Shown: piece by piece, positions 39,767 to 48,170 of the stretch | Layout of the letters: each line of letters opens with the position of its first letter | How positions within the stretch are numbered: position 1 is the first letter of the stretch | IMG/VR virus record: IMGVR_UViG_3300033153_016044 | Coordinates: 33,730-97,729 of that record | DNA: 64,000 nucleotides | Strand: one strand, 5' to 3' | Source of the DNA: a virus | Made by a program: the position numbers and the translations under genes | Notes under the pieces: model-generated | Database searches by the model: none | What the model was told of the DNA's origin: nothing | Seen by the model: the letters and a program-made list of their open reading frames with translations, nothing else

Positions 39767-40768
39767 TTAGAAGGTAGCGAGTAGCAACCGTCTGTTATCA
39801 AGAACTGCGTAACCATGCTCTAGCCAACCGTAGAAACCAGCTCTTTGCTGACGGTGCAGTGCAGGGTCTTCGAAAGTCTGCAGCTCCTGCCTAATTGGCT
39901 GGACAAAGCTGTCATTGGTGCTGAGGTCAAGACCAACTGCAAACTCAGCATCACCAGGGTCAACTGCGCCAACAGCACGACCGAGAATACCCGTCAGATA
40001 TAGCTGGTATTCCTGTCCAACGCCGTATTCGGTCATTGGATGTAGGGTAACACCATAAATATTAAGCAGGTTTGTTCCTGCATTCTGAAGAATTTCTTTT
40101 CGTGTAAACATATCGACTTCAGTAATATCCCATGCACGGATATCTTCAACTGCTTCCATCGATAGGTAAACGTCTGTTAGCTTGCCAGCTTGACCGTTAC
40201 CACCAGCGTTGCGAGTCATAGCAGTCAGCATCTTGGAGATAAGCTCCTTGGTGAACTGACCGTTCTGAGCAACAGGGTCGTTAACTACAAGACCACGAGC
40301 ATCAGCAGCAGCGAGTAGTGTGTGCCAACCGTCCTCATTAATCTTGCGGGTAAAGCCCATGCGGTAAACATCAAGAGCACGCTTTACAATATCAAAGCGG
40401 GCGTCTCTTGCATAGCGCAGACTCCAGTCAATAGAATTAGAAATTCTAAATGTTGGAACCCACAGCTCATCGCCTTCAACGTGACGCTCTGGAATTCTAC
40501 CCTGCTTAGGTAGTGTAACAGCAGTGAAGTTAATATCTTCCTCACCTGGCTTGACAAAGTCTAGCTGGAAGTTGGCCTGGGCGCCTGGTGCTAGAACCAT
40601 ACGCTCATAGATTCCACCAAGGTTATCCTCATCGAAAATACCCTGACGGAGTGGCTCGGTCAGCGCCGCAGCTAGTGCTCGCTGTGCTGCAATGGCCTCA
40701 TCCATATTATCTGAAGCTGTAGCTCTTAGAAGAGCAATTTGTTCATCTGTAAATTTATCGTAACTCAT
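39767..40768 (-). CDS. Major capsid protein, 333 aa
   Basis: HK97-fold type capsid protein. Evidence is its size, a helical N-terminal arm (FTDEQIALLRATASDNMDEA) without an obvious long cleaved delta domain, DGWHTLLAAADARG, and a C-terminal QQRAGFYGWLEHGYAVLDNRR typical of such proteins. It follows a decoration-like gene and the protease-scaffold gene in the canonical order and has AAGGAG 6 nt before its ATG. It ends in a strong dedicated terminator, as expected for a highly expressed gene. Confidence 0.88.
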   Translation of the reverse strand: MSYDKFTDEQIALLRATASDNMDEAIAAQRALAAALTEPLRQGIFDEDNLGGIYERMVLAPGAQANFQLDFVKPGEEDINFTAVTLPKQGRIPERHVEGDELWVPTFRISNSIDWSLRYARDARFDIVKRALDVYRMGFTRKINEDGWHTLLAAADARGLVVNDPVAQNGQFTKELISKMLTAMTRNAGGNGQAGKLTDVYLSMEAVEDIRAWDITEVDMFTRKEILQNAGTNLLNIYGVTLHPMTEYGVGQEYQLYLTGILGRAVGAVDPGDAEFAVGLDLSTNDSFVQPIRQELQTFEDPALHRQQRAGFYGWLEHGYAVLDNRRLLLATF

Positions 40769-40778
40769 CAGTATCTCC

Positions 40779-41222
40779 TTATAGGTCCACTAGTAGTCTA
40801 ACGAAGCCATTGGCATCGAGAGACGACCGGAAGGTTCCAACGCGAGGTGACACATTGCCGACGCCATCATCTAGTTGGACGGTCGAAACCTCACCATCTG
40901 GATGAAGGTAGGCTGGAGCACCCTGACTAGGCGTGTTTCCTGCTACCACTGCGTCAGTGTCAAAGACACCTTCATTGGCGATTCCTACAACAGAACCGAG
41001 GTCAACAACATTACGTTGCAAATACTCTGGATGACGGTCGTAATTCATATCTTCGACATCGTCCAGAAGAATACCGATAGGAAGTGCACCAGAACCATCT
41101 ACATTATACTCGGCTTCGCCGGCAGTAGCAGAATAGCTAAGGATTCCTCCGCGCACGGCGGCAGCATTAACTGCATAATCAATTGTGGTCTGAAAGACCT
41201 GTCTATTTGGTCCAAGGGCCAT
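40779..41222 (-). CDS. Capsid decoration-like protein, 147 aa
   Basis: A beta-rich protein (DYAVNAAAVRGGILSYSAT, PIGILLDDVEDMN) similar in style to small head decoration proteins (DUF2190-like) encoded next to the capsid gene. Its start overlaps the stop of the protease-scaffold gene by one base, so stoichiometric expression with scaffold and capsid is likely. No cysteines or membrane segments. Confidence 0.6.
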   Translation of the reverse strand: MALGPNRQVFQTTIDYAVNAAAVRGGILSYSATAGEAEYNVDGSGALPIGILLDDVEDMNYDRHPEYLQRNVVDLGSVVGIANEGVFDTDAVVAGNTPSQGAPAYLHPDGEVSTVQLDDGVGNVSPRVGTFRSSLDANGFVRLLVDL

Positions 41223-42016
41223 TACTTTCCTCCTTGTGAAGTATCTTGCTTAGTGCTCCAAAGAGCCGTGGCAAGGGTCTGCATTCTCTCAGGAAGGGAG
41301 ACAGGTTGGACAGCATCGTCAGTTCCGGCTGGCGCACCAGCAGAAGCAACAACATTATCTAGAATGCGTGTATCAGTAATGCCATCTTCATCAGATGCAC
41401 TCTTGGCAAACGGATTCTTTTTCTTATCCTTATCTTCTTCCTCGTCTTTTTCTTTCTTCTTATCTTTCATATCTTCTTTAGCAGAGATGAAAAGTTCCTT
41501 GGTATTCTCAAGCCAGTTATCAAAAGACTCATCATTAAGACTGTCTGTTGAAGCAACTAGCTTGCCAAGGCGCTCGTTATCACCTGAGGTAAGACCTAGT
41601 GAATCACGAATTGCGTTAGAACGAAAAGCAAGGCGCTTCTCATTCTCAAGCTCTCCGAGCTTTGCCTTAACTTCTTCAAGCTCTGTATTAATTTGGTCAG
41701 TTTGACCTAGTTTATCACCAATTTCACTAACCAATACATCGAAGAAATTCTCTGCATCAGTTCTTGAAATCTTATTAGCTGAGACGTCGCCTAGAACACT
41801 GACCAGAGCGTCAGCTCCTTTAGCAAATGCTGACTTTGCGTTGTCTGCATTTGACTTAAGGGCTTCAATCTCTGCACTTACTTTTGCAAGTTCAGCGTCC
41901 TTTGTCTCGATAATGTGCTCTGCTTTGACAAGTCGCTGGACTACTTGCTTGTAATCGTCGCTTGTGATATTGACTTGCGTATTCGCAGAGGTATTTAGCT
42001 CATTACTGTTAGCCAT
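41222..42016 (-). CDS. Internal in-frame scaffold product, 264 aa
   Basis: The ATG at 42014-42016, codon 271 of the protease-scaffold gene, begins MANSNELNTSANTQ and is preceded by AGGAGGT, the strongest ribosome site in this region. Translation from here yields exactly the coiled-coil scaffold part without the protease, as lambda Nu3 is made inside gene C. The nested product is an inference from the site and the domain border. Confidence 0.65.
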   Translation of the reverse strand: MANSNELNTSANTQVNITSDDYKQVVQRLVKAEHIIETKDAELAKVSAEIEALKSNADNAKSAFAKGADALVSVLGDVSANKISRTDAENFFDVLVSEIGDKLGQTDQINTELEEVKAKLGELENEKRLAFRSNAIRDSLGLTSGDNERLGKLVASTDSLNDESFDNWLENTKELFISAKEDMKDKKKEKDEEEDKDKKKNPFAKSASDEDGITDTRILDNVVASAGAPAGTDDAVQPVSLPERMQTLATALWSTKQDTSQGGK

Positions 42017-42826
42017 ATTATCACATACCTCCTGGGATTCCTTAAAAGTTTTTGGACTTAACTGTCCAATTGTATTAGAAGCAATAGCACTATTTGTGCT
42101 AGCCTTTACTTCATTTAAATCTGCGTTTGTAAAAGAGTGTATTACAGAATCTTCATTTGCGGGATTTGCTACGATTCCAACTCCACCAAATACTATATTT
42201 CTCAAAACTCTACCAACATTTTGTCCTTCAAAATTTCCGTCTCCGCCGTTCGACCTTAGGTGTCTGTCCAGAAATGCTGTTTGTTCATTTCTGGCAACAA
42301 TCTTTGAACCAACTCTATAGTCGAAGCTACTGAACCATGCCTCCATAGAAACAAACATCCTATTGGCGCTGGCTTCATTTACAAGCTTGGCGGCGGTCTT
42401 TGGGAATAGATACTTCCAAATAACGGCCTCTGTAATAATATCGAAGTCTTGAGGAATCTCAAAGTCTTCTGCTAGAGCAGATTCTGTATTTATTGGGGAG
42501 CCATCTTTGTAGGCGGGATAAGAACTATCCATCACTCCAATAATCTGGTTGTCTGCTACAACCCTTTTGCCATCTCCATCTGGGGTATCAATAATCTCAT
42601 AGCCCGTATTATGTTCCCAGTTGACTGGCTTTTTCTCTGGACTTGACTTTGCTCTCCACATCTCTTCTGGAAGGAAGACGTCATCGTTTAAATTTTGTCC
42701 AGTACTAACTAAGACTGACTTCATATAAAGACAATCTTGTTGTGGTTCTGTCGCAGAGGCTGAAGCAGTTGCCTTGTTTGTAGAAACTACCTTAAGCGGA
42801 CTCAATATAAAAATTTGTTCCTGCAT
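41222..42826 (-). CDS. Prohead protease-scaffold fusion, 534 aa
   Basis: The N-terminal ~230 residues look like a phage prohead serine protease. A likely catalytic His lies in VNWEHN (H72) and a likely catalytic Ser in RMFVSMEAW (S160), followed by the conserved-type GGVGIVANPANEDS near 215. Residues about 280-480 are helical coiled-coil, as in scaffolds. A C-terminal Lys/Glu-rich tail precedes a short end that may bind capsid protein. The gene lies directly upstream of decoration and capsid genes. A strong internal start allows scaffold alone (separate entry). Protease assignment is by motif and position. Confidence 0.75.
   Translation of the reverse strand: MQEQIFILSPLKVVSTNKATASASATEPQQDCLYMKSVLVSTGQNLNDDVFLPEEMWRAKSSPEKKPVNWEHNTGYEIIDTPDGDGKRVVADNQIIGVMDSSYPAYKDGSPINTESALAEDFEIPQDFDIITEAVIWKYLFPKTAAKLVNEASANRMFVSMEAWFSSFDYRVGSKIVARNEQTAFLDRHLRSNGGDGNFEGQNVGRVLRNIVFGGVGIVANPANEDSVIHSFTNADLNEVKASTNSAIASNTIGQLSPKTFKESQEVCDNMANSNELNTSANTQVNITSDDYKQVVQRLVKAEHIIETKDAELAKVSAEIEALKSNADNAKSAFAKGADALVSVLGDVSANKISRTDAENFFDVLVSEIGDKLGQTDQINTELEEVKAKLGELENEKRLAFRSNAIRDSLGLTSGDNERLGKLVASTDSLNDESFDNWLENTKELFISAKEDMKDKKKEKDEEEDKDKKKNPFAKSASDEDGITDTRILDNVVASAGAPAGTDDAVQPVSLPERMQTLATALWSTKQDTSQGGK
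42027..42033 (-). promoter_or_regulatory. Internal ribosome-binding site for scaffold
   Basis: The minus strand reads AGGAGGT, ten nt before an in-frame ATG inside the protease-scaffold coding sequence. It is encoded by the codons for Gln-Glu-Val. Confidence 0.65.
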
Positions 42827-42854
42827 AACCTCTCCTAAAAACTTTTACTATAAA

Positions 42855-42864
42855 TAAATACACC
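42855..42864 (-). promoter_or_regulatory. GGTGTAT late-type promoter (protease-scaffold)
   Basis: The minus strand reads GGTGTATTTATTTATAG about 30 nt upstream of the protease-scaffold ATG, in the gap after the His-rich gene. Confidence 0.6.
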
Positions 42865-42918
42865 AAATTCTTAAGAGTTTATCTAACAGATGTATCTTAA
42901 ATGAATTTTGTAACTTAA

Positions 42919-43281
42919 CTATATGGTAAGGCCAGGTTTACGAATGCTAGGAGTTACACCTAAATCTTCTTGCTTATGATGGTGTCCACCTAGGCCTCCA
43001 TTCTTGTGCATATGCTCTCCGTCAGCAGGTGGCTGTCCAGCCAAATCTCCGTGAGCATGAACTCCTCCAGGATTTTCTGGAGTATGCGTGTGTGCGCCCA
43101 TTGAGGGTTCTCCTTGCTTATGTTTATGTATACCTAGAGGATTACCTTCATCATGGATATGAAGACCCGGGCCTTCACTCTCTTTGTTTAATAAAGTTTC
43201 ATCTTCTTTTAGAGCTTTGTGTACTGCATTATTCCTTAGAATTTTTGCTGCGGCGTCTAGGGCTTTTTTTAGTAGGTCCAT
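42919..43281 (-). CDS. Histidine-rich GxHxH-repeat protein, 120 aa
   Basis: A helical N-terminus (MDLLKKALDAAAKIL) leads to six Gly-x-His-x-His units (GLHIH, GIHKH, GAHTH, GVHAH, GEHMH, GGHHH) spaced about 10-16 residues apart, separated by Gly/Pro/Glu linkers. The His pattern suggests transition-metal binding, as HxH motifs bind iron in some phage spike and fibre tips. It lies between portal and protease genes with AGGGG 7 nt before the ATG. A role at the portal vertex or in capsid assembly is possible but unproven. Confidence 0.6.
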   Translation of the reverse strand: MDLLKKALDAAAKILRNNAVHKALKEDETLLNKESEGPGLHIHDEGNPLGIHKHKQGEPSMGAHTHTPENPGGVHAHGDLAGQPPADGEHMHKNGGLGGHHHKQEDLGVTPSIRKPGLTI

Positions 43282-43528
43282 CTTTATTCCCCTTTTGAAT
43301 TACTGGAAAAAATTGTTCAGCCTCAGCAGGCGCCGGCTTATGAATTAACTTCTCATCCGCAACCTTCCCATTGACAACTGGCTGCGCCTTTTCTACATTG
43401 CGTGGTTTCCTATAAGTAGGATACACATTCCTAGACTGTGCAATTGTAGGTTTATTCTTTAAAAAATTATTTACTTTAGCTGGGGCCTTCTTTGGTGGCC
43501 TATCTTTCTTTTCTTTTTTAATTGGCAT
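43229..43528 (-). CDS. Small basic protein, 99 aa
   Basis: Very Lys/Pro-rich (MPIKKEKKDRPPKKAPAKV to a C-terminal KKSPRRRSKNSKE), likely disordered and nucleic-acid or capsid-interior binding. It starts at 43528 with AAGGAG 9 nt upstream; a farther start at 43546 lacks a site. It overlaps the portal stop by 11 nt and the next gene's start by 53 nt, so the three genes are tightly coupled. Confidence 0.5.
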   Translation of the reverse strand: MPIKKEKKDRPPKKAPAKVNNFLKNKPTIAQSRNVYPTYRKPRNVEKAQPVVNGKVADEKLIHKPAPAEAEQFFPVIQKGNKDGPTKKSPRRRSKNSKE

Positions 43529-45794
43529 TTGTAGCGTCTCCTTCATAAAAATATGTGGCCAAAGCCATTATTCTAACATCTCTTCTATCTTGTGCGGACA
43601 AATCTTCCGCCATTTGTTTTTTAATTTGATGTACATAAAAGTTCACGTGAGGATTAATAGTGGGGTTCTGTAGACAGTCCTCAATAAAAATATTATCTAC
43701 AACAGCTTGGTCATCTACAAGAGTAGAAAATACAGCAAAGGTTAATACCTCCAGGTCTTTTCTATCTTCCTTACTTAAGGCCTTCTTATATTTAACATCC
43801 CTAAGGTTTAACATCCTACTAGTGAGCGCATCTTCTATATAAGAATAATCTGCAGCCAATGTTTTCTTCAGGCCACTATAGAACTGAAGTATACCTAGGC
43901 CCATTCCTTGAGGTTTGGTCTCTCTTTTTTTATCCTGAGGTATTCCCTTAGAGCCACCAGGTCTTCCCCCTGGAGGTTTATTCTGCTTCTGCTGTTTATT
44001 TATTTGTTTTACTTTCTGGTCCATCATTTCTTTTTGCTGTTCAAAATCCATCTCTTTCATTTCTTCTTGAGACAAATCATTCATTGGGTCAGTATATGGA
44101 CCATGCTTAACAAGAATATCCTCTTCTTCAGCAAGCAGTTTTTCTCTGCGCATTCTTTCTAGTTCAATCATTGTTTCAATACCGAATACTTCATGAACGC
44201 GCTCTGCACTAATAACGTTTCTATCCAGCAACTGAATAATTAACTTCTTCTCTTCCTCCTCATTTCTTAGAGACATCTGTCCGAAGCGAATTTGAGGAAC
44301 ATCTCTATGTCCCATTATCTCAGCGATAATACGCATCTGTTTATTAATCCACTTGAGAACCTCTGTTCTTCCGTCCTCTAGTTTCTCAAGTAGCGTTCTA
44401 ACTTGTAGGAATGCATTAGAGAAGCTTCCGCCACTCTCATCATTTACTAGAATACCAGGAATGCCTAATCCTGCTAGGATATCCTTATCTACAGAGCGAT
44501 ACTTTTCTATACCAAGAATTTTTTCAATAGGAGGATAATTACTCTCCATTGATATAGCATCATTCCATACGATATTATGAGAATGAGTAGGAGTCCTAAG
44601 CATCTGTGCAAATTGCTTGTAGTGCTCTGGAGGAGCAACGAAGCCATCCTTTATAGCACCTAGCTTAAAGATAGTGATTGCATTTATTGTGCTGTTAATA
44701 ACAGAGCGGTCCATTGCTCGTAGGTCTCTCTTATACATGACATCATTCATGACTGGCCATACCATAGGGTCTGCCCAGTCCTCATGGTCATCCTTCATGT
44801 AATGAAGAGTCCACAATTTATCCTGGTCTAACTGAACTACTTTATCATTACTTCTAGGTAGATTCCTAAACTCAAGAGGTAGATTAATATCTGTTTCATC
44901 TAGTATATCAATATGCTCTGCTTTTCTTGAGCCCTTACTTTTTATCTCAACTAATGTCTGCTCAGAAATAACAAATATCCACTGAGATTCTCCGAAGAAT
45001 TTACTTCCAGTGATATCCATTTGAAAAGGATTAAGAAGAGTAAAGCGCCAGGGAATCTGTCTTTCTCCCATTGGCTTTGCTTTTTGGTCTTCTACAAAAT
45101 CAACTCTTTCATCTGATGCTGGGTCTGAGTTATCTCCTCTCGTTGACATCATTTGTTTACGAGACAGGTCACTTACAGTGCCCATAGTAGTATAAATAAA
45201 TACGTTGCCATACTTGTAGTAGTATCTCAGTATCTTTTTAACAACACCGGAAAGGTCTACGGACTTTGCCCATCTCTCATAGAACTTCTGAACTGCTGGA
45301 CGAGGATGAACTATTTTTAGCCCCTCTGAAGCAAAGTTGCACATAAGGTCTATAACGTTCTTAATTATTCCAAAGCCTTTATATGCCTCGACTGAAAACG
45401 CCATTTTAACATGAGCTATCCTGGTATTCTTATTTAGTGCAACAGAAGAGCCACTATTGCTAAATATGCTGGTTAGACCACCTGCTCCATTAAGCAAGCT
45501 GTGTGAACCAATACCGAATGGCTGTAGAGAGAAGCCACCTAGGCCTCCATTGCCTCTTCCGAACTGTCCTGTAATTCCTGTAAAGCCATGAATACCAAAC
45601 CCTTGTCCGCTTAGACCCCAACCCCTGTGGTTGTCGCCATTATATGTGTGTCCTCTCTTCTCTATATTAAGAGCAACAGTTTTATCTACATTCTTAGTAG
45701 CAGCTACAGCTGCAGCTACAGACCTGCTAACGTCAGCAACAACGCGCTCATCAATGCCTACAGGATTTATTTTAATGTCTGGATATTCTTCCAT
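43518..45794 (-). CDS. Portal protein, 758 aa
   Basis: Forms the dodecameric DNA channel at the capsid vertex. The N-terminus is Gly-rich with HRGWGLSGQGFGIHGFTG repeats. The portal core then follows: KNVIDLMCNFASEGL, RYYYKYGNVFIY, NPFQMDI, and a long helical wing with DKDILAGLGIPGILVNDESGGSFSNA, which is characteristic of portals. The C-terminal region is Lys/Gln/Pro-rich. It lies next to the large terminase and has its own GGTGTAT promoter motif 40 nt upstream. Confidence 0.88.
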   Translation of the reverse strand: MEEYPDIKINPVGIDERVVADVSRSVAAAVAATKNVDKTVALNIEKRGHTYNGDNHRGWGLSGQGFGIHGFTGITGQFGRGNGGLGGFSLQPFGIGSHSLLNGAGGLTSIFSNSGSSVALNKNTRIAHVKMAFSVEAYKGFGIIKNVIDLMCNFASEGLKIVHPRPAVQKFYERWAKSVDLSGVVKKILRYYYKYGNVFIYTTMGTVSDLSRKQMMSTRGDNSDPASDERVDFVEDQKAKPMGERQIPWRFTLLNPFQMDITGSKFFGESQWIFVISEQTLVEIKSKGSRKAEHIDILDETDINLPLEFRNLPRSNDKVVQLDQDKLWTLHYMKDDHEDWADPMVWPVMNDVMYKRDLRAMDRSVINSTINAITIFKLGAIKDGFVAPPEHYKQFAQMLRTPTHSHNIVWNDAISMESNYPPIEKILGIEKYRSVDKDILAGLGIPGILVNDESGGSFSNAFLQVRTLLEKLEDGRTEVLKWINKQMRIIAEIMGHRDVPQIRFGQMSLRNEEEEKKLIIQLLDRNVISAERVHEVFGIETMIELERMRREKLLAEEEDILVKHGPYTDPMNDLSQEEMKEMDFEQQKEMMDQKVKQINKQQKQNKPPGGRPGGSKGIPQDKKRETKPQGMGLGILQFYSGLKKTLAADYSYIEDALTSRMLNLRDVKYKKALSKEDRKDLEVLTFAVFSTLVDDQAVVDNIFIEDCLQNPTINPHVNFYVHQIKKQMAEDLSAQDRRDVRIMALATYFYEGDATNAN

Positions 45795-45832
45795 TATTCC
45801 TCCAATGTAATTGCAATATGATTACCTACTAC

Positions 45833-45842
45833 ATTATACACC
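45833..45842 (-). promoter_or_regulatory. GGTGTAT late-type promoter (portal)
   Basis: The minus strand reads GGTGTATAATGTAG, overlapping the terminase stop and about 40 nt before the portal ATG. Confidence 0.65.
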
Positions 45843-47692
45843 TAAAGATACTCTATCCATCCGCCAACAAAAGGTTCAAAGGTCATTTGTCCTTGATTTA
45901 TGTAAGACCTTGCGGCATATGATGAAAGCAATAAGGCAGAATACCTATCCTTTCTTTGGACTAAGCTTATCTTTGTTTGTTGTGCTGTGGGGATGTTAGG
46001 CAGGTCAAAGTGTTGAATGCCTGTTTTTGTAAAGGTCATCGTTATTTTACACAGCTCGTTTATTTGTTCTTCAATCTCGTCCCACGGTTCAAATATTTTA
46101 CCCTTAATGGTATCGTTCTCATCTACGATATCTACACTGTTCTTAACTCTATAAGGAAATTGTATTCTTTTATGTTCAATGTCTGCCATGAGACCATAGT
46201 TGGCTTCTCCAATCCATGAAGGAGTAAAGTTTACCATGTCAAGAATATGACGACCATCAAATCTTCTATGCTCATCATCATTGTATCTCCAAATTGGGTC
46301 TTCACCTTTTTTAAGAATCTCTACGTTTTGCAGAAGGTCTTCTACAGTTAAGCCACCACCGCCGGAGTCAACAGCCATCCTGACAATATTAAATTTACTC
46401 AATAGCTCTCTAATCTTTCTAACACTAGTTACCCAATTCTTATTATTCATAGAGTAACAATATACGTTCCTGTAGCCCTTTCCATTTTTTAAAAGTTTTA
46501 ATATAGAGATAGAGAAGTTGTCAGTCTTTCTCGCAGGGTCTACTCCCATTATATATTCGAAACTAGGGTCGCCAACAAGCTCTACAGAGAATGGCTTTCT
46601 TACATCATCTAATCCTGGTGTTGTATCCTTAATAAGTTTTCTTTTAAAGAACCCATCAGAATCTGTAGGGAAGATACATTCATACTCCATAGAGAAGAGT
46701 GCACGAGGCATAGTAGCTCTCGCTTGAATGATTTGCTTTTCATCCATGAAGCCTTCAGGTAGTCCAGTATAAGGAACCTGAATGATGGCATAGTCTCTAT
46801 AGTCTAGGTCACCCTCTAGTCTGTAGCTCTCTTCATTATCTGATGAAGTAAAGGAATCGTTTATGTCTTCGGCGCTACCTACGAACTTGCTTTCAATTAT
46901 CGCCTTATGTATAGAGTAAAGTCTGTAGTAATGGTTAAACTGATAATTTGCAGTTCCTGAATATATAATCTTATTGCTCGATAGTTTCTTTCTATCTTCT
47001 TCTTTTATGATGCCCTTTTTAATCATCTCGTTTTCCATATGAATTTGCCTGGCTTGCTCAATGGGGTCAGCAGCAACAGCTGCGAAACCACGAACAACAA
47101 CCTGGAAAATTTCTTCAGGAATAGATGCATACTCATCGCAAACAATATCGGTAGCACGAACACCACGAATCTTTTCACCATTACCCAGTGGCAGAGCCCG
47201 GATGCTTGAGGTTCCTATTATCATTTCGCGCGCATCGTTAGGTCTAGCAATTTTAGTAACGGTAGCCTGCACTATAGGAGAGTAATTATATATTTGCTCT
47301 ATGTAGTCGAATACCAACTTACTCTGCCTGAAGGAGGCTGCTACGATTACTATCTTAGACCCAGGTACCATAATGGCCCGAAGCAGAGAGTAGACACCCA
47401 ACATAAATGTCTTACCGCCACCACGAGTCATTAATAGTATAGGGAAGGTTTTATCCCATATAGTCTGTAGTATTACACTTTGAAAAGGTGCTAGTTCCAG
47501 CGGGCCGTTCTTCCATCTCATTAAGCTATATACTGCAAATGTTAGATTGTTAAAGCAAACATCTACAAACTCATCATAAGCACTTTCGAACTTGCCGAAT
47601 CGTGCATGAAAAGGATTTATTATTTTTGCGTCTTTAGCCAGGTCATATATAACTGGTAACCTTGGTCTATTTAGAATGGACTCTTCTGACAT
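45842..47692 (-). CDS. terL: Terminase large subunit, 616 aa
   Basis: The ATP-driven DNA packaging motor and headful or site-specific nuclease. Walker A is TRGGGKT at residues 89-95, and Walker B with the catalytic acid is DIVCDEY at 182-188. The C-terminal RNase H-like nuclease starts with IMGVDPARKTDNFSI, and a further acidic segment is MAVDSGGGGL. Length is normal. It overlaps the ERCC4-type nuclease gene upstream by 26 nt and is followed directly by portal, the usual order. Confidence 0.95.
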   Translation of the reverse strand: MSEESILNRPRLPVIYDLAKDAKIINPFHARFGKFESAYDEFVDVCFNNLTFAVYSLMRWKNGPLELAPFQSVILQTIWDKTFPILLMTRGGGKTFMLGVYSLLRAIMVPGSKIVIVAASFRQSKLVFDYIEQIYNYSPIVQATVTKIARPNDAREMIIGTSSIRALPLGNGEKIRGVRATDIVCDEYASIPEEIFQVVVRGFAAVAADPIEQARQIHMENEMIKKGIIKEEDRKKLSSNKIIYSGTANYQFNHYYRLYSIHKAIIESKFVGSAEDINDSFTSSDNEESYRLEGDLDYRDYAIIQVPYTGLPEGFMDEKQIIQARATMPRALFSMEYECIFPTDSDGFFKRKLIKDTTPGLDDVRKPFSVELVGDPSFEYIMGVDPARKTDNFSISILKLLKNGKGYRNVYCYSMNNKNWVTSVRKIRELLSKFNIVRMAVDSGGGGLTVEDLLQNVEILKKGEDPIWRYNDDEHRRFDGRHILDMVNFTPSWIGEANYGLMADIEHKRIQFPYRVKNSVDIVDENDTIKGKIFEPWDEIEEQINELCKITMTFTKTGIQHFDLPNIPTAQQTKISLVQRKDRYSALLLSSYAARSYINQGQMTFEPFVGGWIEYL

Positions 47693-48170
47693 CTTTTGTA
47701 ATTACCCCGTCTTCACAATATTGAAATAGCTTTGCTAATAGTTTTCTAACGTAGGTTCTAGCAATATCCTTTCTCTTATTTGTAAAGATAACATGTATCC
47801 CATATTTAACTTCTAGAGAGATGAGTGATGCTAATATAAATTCTGGTCTTAGTTTGCTATATCTAAAGCCCTTATTAATATCACTAAGTGTTCCCTCTAT
47901 AATAAGGTAGCGCACAGGAAACTCCAGTGCTCTATCCATTTCTTTCATGAAGCGTTCTCGCCATTGACCAAGAGAACCCCATAAGTCAGGAATAGTCTTG
48001 CGCTCTACCATAATCAGGTCTTCATATCCTTCTATAGAATAATCACCTGTATCCAGCTTCTTAATAACCATGCCATCGCAATTTGCACTGGCCTTAAAGC
48101 TCCAACCACAACCTTTCTTTTCTCTGCTATCTCTTATGATAGTAAACTTACTATACTTCTTCCTTGCCAT
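47667..48170 (-). CDS. ERCC4-type nuclease, 167 aa
   Basis: A compact nuclease domain with the ERCC4/XPF signature spread over RDSREKKG (14-20), GDYSIEGY (42-49) and VERKTIPDL (55-63), giving the acidic plus ERK active site. The remainder is alpha/beta. It is wedged between the TerS-like and TerL genes, overlapping both by about 20-26 nt. This suggests a role in packaging, such as resolving branched DNA before or during packaging, as T4 endonuclease VII does. The fold assignment is firm and the role is inferred. Confidence 0.85.
   Translation of the reverse strand: MARKKYSKFTIIRDSREKKGCGWSFKASANCDGMVIKKLDTGDYSIEGYEDLIMVERKTIPDLWGSLGQWRERFMKEMDRALEFPVRYLIIEGTLSDINKGFRYSKLRPEFILASLISLEVKYGIHVIFTNKRKDIARTYVRKLLAKLFQYCEDGVITKDVRRVHSK

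Noticed and set aside
40875-41705. 276-codon plus-strand frame opposite capsid-region genes
   Set aside because: Spans two supported minus-strand genes and their junction. The Ser-rich product looks like an antisense artefact.
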